Shown: positions 58,916-64,000 of the stretch, one piece after another
How the letters are laid out: every line of letters begins with the position of its first letter
Numbering within the stretch: position 1 is the stretch's first letter
Source of the DNA: DATFMH01 sp035267045
GTDB taxonomy: Bacteria > Bacteroidota > Rhodothermia > Balneolales > DATFMH01
Length of the DNA stretch: 64,000 nucleotides
Reading direction: 5' to 3'
NCBI GenBank assembly: GCA_035267045.1
Contig: DATFMH010000147.1
Location: 72,989 to 136,988, forward strand
Translations under genes and position numbers: made by a program
Notes under the pieces: model-generated
The model's input: only the letters and a program-made list of their open reading frames with translations
What the model was told of the DNA's origin: nothing
Databases searched by the model: none

Positions 58916-59641
58916 TCATTTCACAAAAGGTCCGACCACCTCCGAAAACGTGCGGCCGTACTCGGGATAATTATACATGTGATAATCATCAGTAAAATTA
59001 TGATCTCTGAGTAACTCACGTAAACGTTTTTTTGCCCTGTGTAATCTGATTTTTACATTACCAGGTGATATTCTTAAACTTTTGGATGTTTCTTCTACAT
59101 CGAATCCGTCAATTTCTCTCAATTGAAATACAACTCTATATTTTTCAGGAAGGGAAGCGATGGCATTTTCAATGAGATGGCGTATTTCATTTCTGATAGT
59201 GCACATTTCAGGATTATATCTACCAGAATGGAAGAGGCAATGAATATTGTAAAATGACCTGCTTTCATGAGACTCGAGTCCAACAGTATACTTTTTCTCT
59301 TTCCTCTGTTTCATAAGTGCTTCATTAATTGCTATCCGTGTTAACCAGGTGGAATATTTTGATTGACCTTTGAACTGGCTTAATTTCTCATAAGCTTTAA
59401 CAAATGATATTTGTAATGTTTCTCTGGTTGAATCAGCATCGTGAAGAATAGCATAAATAACTCGATATAGTTGCTGGCTATATCTGTTTATAATTATTTT
59501 GTATACATGCTTATCCCTATTAAGTACCAATTGCACTATCTCTTCATCCGGAAGATTATTGATTTCCCCATAACGAATAATAAGAGGTTTTAAAGGACCC
59601 ATGATATTTAACCTTTCCATATAGATTCTCATAGATTTCAT
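58916..59641 (-). CDS. Second ECF-type RNA polymerase sigma factor
   Basis: A sigma-70 family protein of up to 241 residues, with region 2 (SQFKGQSKYSTWLTRIAINEALMKQRK) and region 4 (LPEKYRVVFQLREIDGFDVEETSKSLRISPGNVKIRLHRAKKRL-type). It lies 133 bp upstream of the other ECF gene on the same strand and diverges from the cytochrome/YceI/DUF5777 genes. There are four possible in-frame Met starts; 59641 is used, but 59602 (a Met 10 nt after AAGG) gives a more normal N-terminus. No anti-sigma partner directly adjoins it. Confidence 0.9.
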   Translation of the reverse strand: MKSMRIYMERLNIMGPLKPLIIRYGEINNLPDEEIVQLVLNRDKHVYKIIINRYSQQLYRVIYAILHDADSTRETLQISFVKAYEKLSQFKGQSKYSTWLTRIAINEALMKQRKEKKYTVGLESHESRSFYNIHCLFHSGRYNPEMCTIRNEIRHLIENAIASLPEKYRVVFQLREIDGFDVEETSKSLRISPGNVKIRLHRAKKRLRELLRDHNFTDDYHMYNYPEYGRTFSEVVGPFVK

Positions 59642-59984
59642 TACATATGTGACGATTATACTGACCTTTGTGTGGGGAATCTGAGATTATATAGTACCTG
59701 GCCTAGTGAGTATTCTGTATTTTTGCCATAAATGACGTACAGTTTTTACTTCATTTATTAGTATATACGGAAGTACATGCTGTAATGGTTGCCTCGGGGG
59801 GGAATAATTTTGATCGGCATCCGGTTCAATATAACTGATTTGTAACCTTTCGTAAAAAAGTGCATCTAACTACAACAAAGATTGTTTTGTGATTTCAATT
59901 GCATTGGAAAGTTGATATTACAAATCAGTAGTAAGGTTCATAATAATCCCCACATATATATCACACACGAAATGGGAGTTAATT
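59642..59984. other. 343-bp divergent intergenic region with a long-range inverted repeat
   Basis: Non-coding. ACTGATTTGTAA (59834-59845) is exactly complementary to TTACAAATCAGT (59918-59929), 72 nt apart; inside the loop AACAA-AGA-TTGTT makes a smaller hairpin. A G-run lies near 59800. The region must contain the promoters of the ECF gene and of the cytochrome-like gene. Confidence 0.6.
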
Positions 59985-60422
59985 ATGGAAAAGGAGCATC
60001 ATCAATCAAAACATTCCATCTATATTTTTGTAATGTTTTTACTGTTAGCCTGGTCCTGTTCAAATAATAGCACAGGTACAAATGGTAATGGGGGGAATAA
60101 CGGGAATTCTGGTACGTATTATGCAAATAATATAGAGCCGATTTTTAATGGTAGCTGTGGCGGAACAGGTTGTCATATTCCCGGGCCAACCAGTGGCGTC
60201 AGCCTGAATAATTATACCGCAGTATTGAATAGTACAGGTGTTCAATACGGTGCCAAAATCATAAATCCTGGTGATGCAGCCAACAGCCCGATTATTGATA
60301 AAATAAGTAGTAATAATCCTGCATTTGGAGTAAGAATGCCGAAAGGGGGGAATCCTCTAAGTCAGTCACAGATCGATACTTTGAAGGCATGGATCAACCG
60401 TGGGGCTAAAGAAAACAGTTAA
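59985..60422 (+). CDS. Cytochrome-c-like lipoprotein with a CX4CH motif
   Basis: A 145-residue lipoprotein: signal with a Cys at residue 25 (AWSC, imperfect lipobox), then a low-complexity Gly/Asn linker, then a domain with PIFNGSCGGTGCHIPG (Cys-X4-Cys-His) and a C-terminal MPKGGNPLSQSQIDTLKAWINRGAKEN. That end is typical of cytochrome-c-like domains of the planctomycete and Bacteroidota type. Haem binding by CX4CH is plausible in this family but not certain. A GGGAG site sits 8 nt before the ATG. Its stop overlaps the yceI start (TAATG). Confidence 0.82.
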   Translation: MEKEHHQSKHSIYIFVMFLLLAWSCSNNSTGTNGNGGNNGNSGTYYANNIEPIFNGSCGGTGCHIPGPTSGVSLNNYTAVLNSTGVQYGAKIINPGDAANSPIIDKISSNNPAFGVRMPKGGNPLSQSQIDTLKAWINRGAKENS

Positions 60423-60991
60423 TGAAAAGTATGCCTCGTAATTTATCAATCATCATATCATTACTATTTATACTTTTGCTGTTTCATTATCCGGCAAATG
60501 CTCAAATTTATTTTACCAAAAACGGATATGCAGAATTCAGTTCTCAATCGACGTTAGAGGATTTCACTGGGAAGTCGGAATATTTAACCGGTAAAATCAA
60601 TCTTAAAGATTCCACTGTAGATTTTTATATCGATTTATCGACATTGAATACCGGTATTAAGCTGAGAGATGAACACATGTATGAGGACTATCTCGAAGTT
60701 GATAAATATCCATTCGCATCTTTATACGGAAAATTGACTGGTATTACAGATTCCTCCGGTTCCGATACTCAGAAAGTGGCAGTCAAGGGAAATTTTAAAG
60801 TGCATGGTATCAGTCATAAGATTCAAATCAATGGAAATTTATTGAAAGAAAATGACAGGCTTATTGTAAAAGCAAGCTGGCCGCTTCAGTTACAGGATTA
60901 TAAGATTGACATTCCCAGATTTTTGTTTCTCAGGGTAAACAGGACGATTCACATTTCAATCCAGGCGGAATTAAAAGTACAGCCTGATTAA
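60422..60991 (+). CDS. YceI family lipid-binding-fold protein, secreted
   Basis: A 189-residue exported protein (signal about 1-28, ending ANAQ) of the YceI family, an isoprenoid/lipid-binding beta-barrel: STLEDFTGKSEYLTGKINL, LSTLNTGIKLRDEHM, and KGNFKVHGISHKI are the family segments. It shares one operon with the cytochrome-like gene (overlapping start) and the DUF5777 gene. Ligand unknown. Confidence 0.9.
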   Translation: MKSMPRNLSIIISLLFILLLFHYPANAQIYFTKNGYAEFSSQSTLEDFTGKSEYLTGKINLKDSTVDFYIDLSTLNTGIKLRDEHMYEDYLEVDKYPFASLYGKLTGITDSSGSDTQKVAVKGNFKVHGISHKIQINGNLLKENDRLIVKASWPLQLQDYKIDIPRFLFLRVNRTIHISIQAELKVQPD

Positions 60992-61011
60992 CTGAATAGT
61001 CACTATTTGTA

Positions 61012-61893
61012 ATGAAATTATATCAATATATGGTAAGGGTCTTTGTTTTTCTTTATATCATTTTCGGTTGTCTTGGTTTGGCAATGGGGCAAATGAAAAG
61101 GGAACGGGTAAAGGCCAATATACCTGTAAAGGCCATTTTTAAAGCACCAAATATACTTTTGACCAATTCAGTAAAAAATCCCTATAACAATACACTCTAT
61201 ATGAGCATTTACCATACATTTGGGCCGATTAATTCGGGTGTTAAAGAATTTTTTGGATTAGATGTGTCAGCTAATATACGCCTGGGGCTTGATTATGGGG
61301 TTAAAGATCGTTTTTCGGTTGGAATAGGACGAACATCGTATAACAAATCTATTGATGGACGTGTTAAATATACACTGCTTTATCAAAGACAAAATAATAA
61401 TGTTCCCATTCACCTCTCAATGGCTGGAGATATAAGTATTAATACCCGTCCACATGCATATCAGGAACCATATACGTTTTCTGACAAACTCGGTTATATG
61501 TTTATGATTATGACTGCCCGTAAGTTTTCAGATAATTTAAGTTTACAAATATCACCTGTTTATGCACATTTCAACAAAGTATTTGAAGGTGAAAAAAATG
61601 ATACATATGGACTGATTATGGCCGGCCGTTTTAAATTAACCGATCATATGGCTTTTGCTATGGAATATATTCCCCAAATTAATAAGGCAAAGGGTAATTA
61701 CAACATGTTCACAGTAGGGGTGAATATCGAGACCGGCAGCCATGTTTTTCAACTTTTTATATCGAATACGGAATATTATAACCCGCAGGATATTCTTCGG
61801 TATACCCGGGGAAATTTCTGGGTTGGAGATATACACTTCGGTTTTAACGTTTCCCGTGTGTTTACATTTGGAGCCGAAGGGTTACATTATTGA
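61012..61893 (+). CDS. DUF5777 family outer-membrane beta-barrel-like protein
   Basis: A 293-residue exported protein (signal about 1-26) rich in beta strands; YHTFGPINSGVKEFFGLDVSANIRLGLDYGVKDRFSVGIGR-like sequence and YTLLYQRQ mark DUF5777 as I remember it. The C-terminus has alternating aromatic strands. It follows yceI by 20 bp. DUF5777, YceI and a cytochrome-like lipoprotein occur together in other Bacteroidota (recollection, not checked), suggesting a shared envelope function. Confidence 0.8.
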   Translation: MKLYQYMVRVFVFLYIIFGCLGLAMGQMKRERVKANIPVKAIFKAPNILLTNSVKNPYNNTLYMSIYHTFGPINSGVKEFFGLDVSANIRLGLDYGVKDRFSVGIGRTSYNKSIDGRVKYTLLYQRQNNNVPIHLSMAGDISINTRPHAYQEPYTFSDKLGYMFMIMTARKFSDNLSLQISPVYAHFNKVFEGEKNDTYGLIMAGRFKLTDHMAFAMEYIPQINKAKGNYNMFTVGVNIETGSHVFQLFISNTEYYNPQDILRYTRGNFWVGDIHFGFNVSRVFTFGAEGLHY

Positions 61894-62094
61894 TACGTAA
61901 TTTTTTATAACAGATGGATATTTCCAGGCTGCTGAGATTCCTATTCTGTGCCTATTAAATCTGAGTATTTCATATATCTGTAGTTAAATTTATATCTGAT
62001 AATCTATTCACCCTGTATTTATAATTTCTATCATCTATATTGTAACGAAAGATATTTACTGTTGACCGTTTAAACCCCCATAATCTCTCTATTA

Positions 62095-63267
62095 ATGGCT
62101 GATAATAAATTTGATACGGACAGTATCCGCATACAATCGGTACGTACTTCTCAGAAAGAACATTCCACCCCATTATACATGACTTCCAGTTTTGTTTTTG
62201 ATTCGGCAGAACATGCAAGAGCTCTATTTGCAAATGAAATAGATGGAAATGTATACAGCCGGTATTCAAATCCCAATACGGATGAATTTGTGGAGAAAAT
62301 GTGCCGGCTTGAAGGTGCCGAAGAGGGTGTCGCCACGGCGTCGGGTATGGCTGCTATTTTTTCTACATTGGCTGCATTATTAGATAATGGAGATCATATT
62401 TTGGTTTCAAGATCTGTATTTGGGTCAACCCATCAGATATTGACTTCCATACTTCCTAAATGGGGAATTTCACACACATATGTTGATATTGCTGAACCTG
62501 ATGAGTGGGAAAAACAAATTCGTGATAATACCCGTGTAATCTTTCTGGAAACTCCTTCTAATCCGGGTCTTGATTTAATTGATTTGGAGTGGGTCGGAAA
62601 TATGGCTAAAGAACATGATCTTATTATGGTAGTTGATAACTGTTTTGCCACACCATATCTTCAACAACCTGTTAAGTACGGAACCGATATTGTTGTACAT
62701 TCCGCCACAAAATTTATTGACGGTCAGGGGAGAGCCATAGGAGGCGTTATTGTAGGTAAAGAGCGATATATGTCAGAGATTCGTTTTTTTATGAAACAAT
62801 CGGGCCCGGCATTATCACCATTTAATGCATGGATATTTTCGAAGAGCCTGGAGACATTGGCAGCCCGCATGGACCGGCATTGTTCAAATGCGTTAAAGCT
62901 CGCACGATTTTTAGAAGATCATGATAAAGTTGCCTTCGTAAAATATCCGTTCCTGAAAAGTCATCCACAGCACGATCTGGCGACAAAACAGATGAAAGCG
63001 GGGGGAGGGATTGTAGTATTCGAGGTGAAAGGTGGATATGATGCTGCAAAATTATTTTTGGATAATCTTGGGTTATTATCTCTTTCTGCGAATTTAGGTG
63101 ATACACGTACTATTGCAACTCACCCGGCTTCGACAACCCATTCTAAGCTGACAGAAGAAGAACGGCAAGCCGTAAATATTACACCCGGATTAATTCGAAT
63201 ATCGGTGGGATTGGAAGATACGGATGATATTCGGAACGATATCGATCAGGCGCTTCGCAATACTTAA
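62095..63267 (+). CDS. metZ: O-succinylhomoserine sulfhydrylase (Cys/Met metabolism PLP enzyme)
   Basis: A 390-residue PLP enzyme. The PLP lysine is K206 (HSATKFIDGQGR); SRYSNPNTDEFVEKMCRLEGAEEG and TASGMAAIFS are the N-terminal signatures. The SATKFIDGQGR form with Gly-Gln-Gly favours O-succinylhomoserine sulfhydrylase (MetZ), which makes homocysteine from sulfide, over cystathionine gamma-synthase. The neighbouring siroheme gene for sulfite reduction supports a sulfur-assimilation role. No SAM riboswitch was recognised in the 201-bp upstream gap. Start ATG at 62095. Confidence 0.92.
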   Translation: MADNKFDTDSIRIQSVRTSQKEHSTPLYMTSSFVFDSAEHARALFANEIDGNVYSRYSNPNTDEFVEKMCRLEGAEEGVATASGMAAIFSTLAALLDNGDHILVSRSVFGSTHQILTSILPKWGISHTYVDIAEPDEWEKQIRDNTRVIFLETPSNPGLDLIDLEWVGNMAKEHDLIMVVDNCFATPYLQQPVKYGTDIVVHSATKFIDGQGRAIGGVIVGKERYMSEIRFFMKQSGPALSPFNAWIFSKSLETLAARMDRHCSNALKLARFLEDHDKVAFVKYPFLKSHPQHDLATKQMKAGGGIVVFEVKGGYDAAKLFLDNLGLLSLSANLGDTRTIATHPASTTHSKLTEEERQAVNITPGLIRISVGLEDTDDIRNDIDQALRNT

Positions 63268-63381
63268 TCGATAATATAAGTTCCGGAGAGTCTAAAAGAA
63301 CCGGTAAAGAGCACTCAAAAATATGATTAAATCAGGTATTTTATTCACAAATTGATAAAAATAAAAAAAATCTGGGTCAAT

Positions 63382-63408
63382 AAATTCAGGATATAAACGG
63401 CCTGATTT
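63382..63408 (-). terminator. Possible weak terminator of the siroheme gene
   Basis: On the minus strand AAATCAGG (63408-63401) can pair with CCTGAATTT (63390-63382), one bulge, and a run of T (63370-63363) lies about 12 nt further on. The gap between stem and T-run makes this uncertain. The right arm is also part of an 11-bp inverted repeat with 63326-63336. Confidence 0.35.
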
Positions 63409-63410
63409 AA

Positions 63411-64000
63411 TTATCCGGATTCTTCCATTAACAGGTTCAATGCTTTTTGAACTACCTCTTTACCCATGATAGAGGAGGCTCTCTCATATACTTTGTCAAG
63501 GTCGTTTTGGCGGTAATAATCAAGAATACCCGAATCGACAAGTTTATACCATTTTTGTTTACGGGTCTTAAAATCGGGGAAAGTATTCTTAACCGGATTT
63601 CTGAGAGCTTTCATAAATTTTAATAGGGATTCATATTCCTCCCCGAACTCATTTTCAAAACGTTCGCGCAGGCGAACAGCCATAGTCGGGGCAGCTCCGC
63701 TTGTGGATATGGAGATAGTCAAAGGTCCGCGTTTTACCATCGATCCGAAGGTGAAATTACAATGAGGAATGTCATCCATTACGTTAATCAGGATTCCCAG
63801 ATTATCAGCCTCTTCAAATATTTCCTGAGTCTTTGTGTTTCCGTAATCTGCCACTATCACAAGAAAGGCGCCTTTTAGGTCGCCATGCATATAATTGCGT
63901 GATATCCATTGAAAATGATCTTTTGCATGCCTGATCTGAAGATTATTATTTAACGCTGGACTGATTACAGTCACATTGGCTTTACAAAACAACAGTTCAT
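63411..64000 (-). CDS. Siroheme synthase N-terminal-type dehydrogenase (precorrin-2 dehydrogenase), 5' end cut by window edge
   Basis: About 196 residues of an NAD-binding dehydrogenase are visible, reading off the right edge with no start codon in view (upstream codons continue ELLFCKANVTVISP in frame). Segments VTVISP, FLVIVADYGNTKTQE, NVMDDIPHCNFTFGSMVKRGPLTISISTSGAAP are those of the CysG N-terminal/Met8-type precorrin-2 dehydrogenase and sirohydrochlorin ferrochelatase. The product feeds siroheme for sulfite or nitrite reductase. No uroporphyrinogen methyltransferase domain is in the visible part. Confidence 0.9.
   Translation of the reverse strand, partial: ELLFCKANVTVISPALNNNLQIRHAKDHFQWISRNYMHGDLKGAFLVIVADYGNTKTQEIFEEADNLGILINVMDDIPHCNFTFGSMVKRGPLTISISTSGAAPTMAVRLRERFENEFGEEYESLLKFMKALRNPVKNTFPDFKTRKQKWYKLVDSGILDYYRQNDLDKVYERASSIMGKEVVQKALNLLMEESG

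Noticed and set aside
61894..62094. SAM riboswitch upstream of metZ
   Set aside because: I could not find a conserved aptamer core or an expression platform in this gap.

Overview
The window looks like chromosomal core sequence from an aerobic, menaquinone-using, Gram-negative bacterium of the Rhodothermota/Balneolota side of the Bacteroidota superphylum. This is inferred from gene content, not from a search. The clues are a Rhodothermus-type alternative complex III operon, a b558-type succinate dehydrogenase, a YtxJ-type bacilliredoxin (bacillithiol chemistry), DUF4296 and DUF5777 proteins, and AT-rich intergenic DNA. I see no rRNA, tRNA, CRISPR array, insertion sequence or prophage. The window cuts a gene at each end: a SCO copper chaperone on the left and a siroheme-synthesis dehydrogenase on the right.

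Layout. Positions 1-9452 (minus strand) hold the complex III operon actA-actB-actC-actD-actE-actF, then a small membrane protein and SCO. ActE is unusual because it carries two extra tandem cytochrome c domains. A DUF420 oxidase-assembly-like gene diverges at 9897 behind a perfect inverted repeat. Positions 10.4-20.1 kb are mixed: a UPF0173 hydrolase, a YciO-family protein, YtxJ, MtnA, an unknown membrane protein, a secreted carboxypeptidase-regulatory-like domain protein, gamma-glutamyltransferase and a TonB-dependent receptor. Positions 20.5-29.0 kb (minus) form a probable operon: RodZ-like protein, LigA, STAS protein, sodium/solute symporter, 7TM-HD phosphodiesterase, XerD.

Positions 29.2-35.8 kb (plus) hold a flippase, ComF, an unknown membrane protein, a histidine phosphatase, MenG, FabZ, PanB and SurE, the last three overlapping by 4 bp. 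Then come a lipase, a YibQ-like degenerate deacetylase and a GNAT-like protein. Positions 39.3-42.3 kb hold the conserved yicC-gmk-rpoZ-coaBC block, followed upstream by glmM, a PduO-type cobalamin adenosyltransferase and an IMPACT-family protein. sdhCAB (45.6-49.0 kb) sits behind a 13-bp-arm perfect inverted repeat, followed by recQ, a DUF4296 lipoprotein, an SDR, coaX, udk and a cell-wall amidase. Positions 55.3-61.9 kb are the most accessory-looking part: an M49-type peptidase with a pentapeptide zinc motif, a membrane-anchored beta-barrel-like protein overlapping an ECF sigma gene, a second ECF sigma gene, and a divergent three-gene set (cytochrome-like lipoprotein, YceI, DUF5777). metZ and the siroheme dehydrogenase close the window, both connected with sulfur metabolism.

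How the genes work together. Succinate dehydrogenase feeds menaquinol (MenG makes the quinone) to alternative complex III, which passes electrons to a terminal oxidase probably encoded left of the window; SCO and the DUF420 protein are likely assembly factors. PanB, CoaBC and CoaX are three steps of coenzyme A synthesis. No clearly new multi-gene system stands out. The best leads are the tri-haem ActE, the inverted repeats with 5-nt spacers in front of two respiratory loci, and the ECF sigma/barrel/cytochrome-YceI-DUF5777 neighbourhood.
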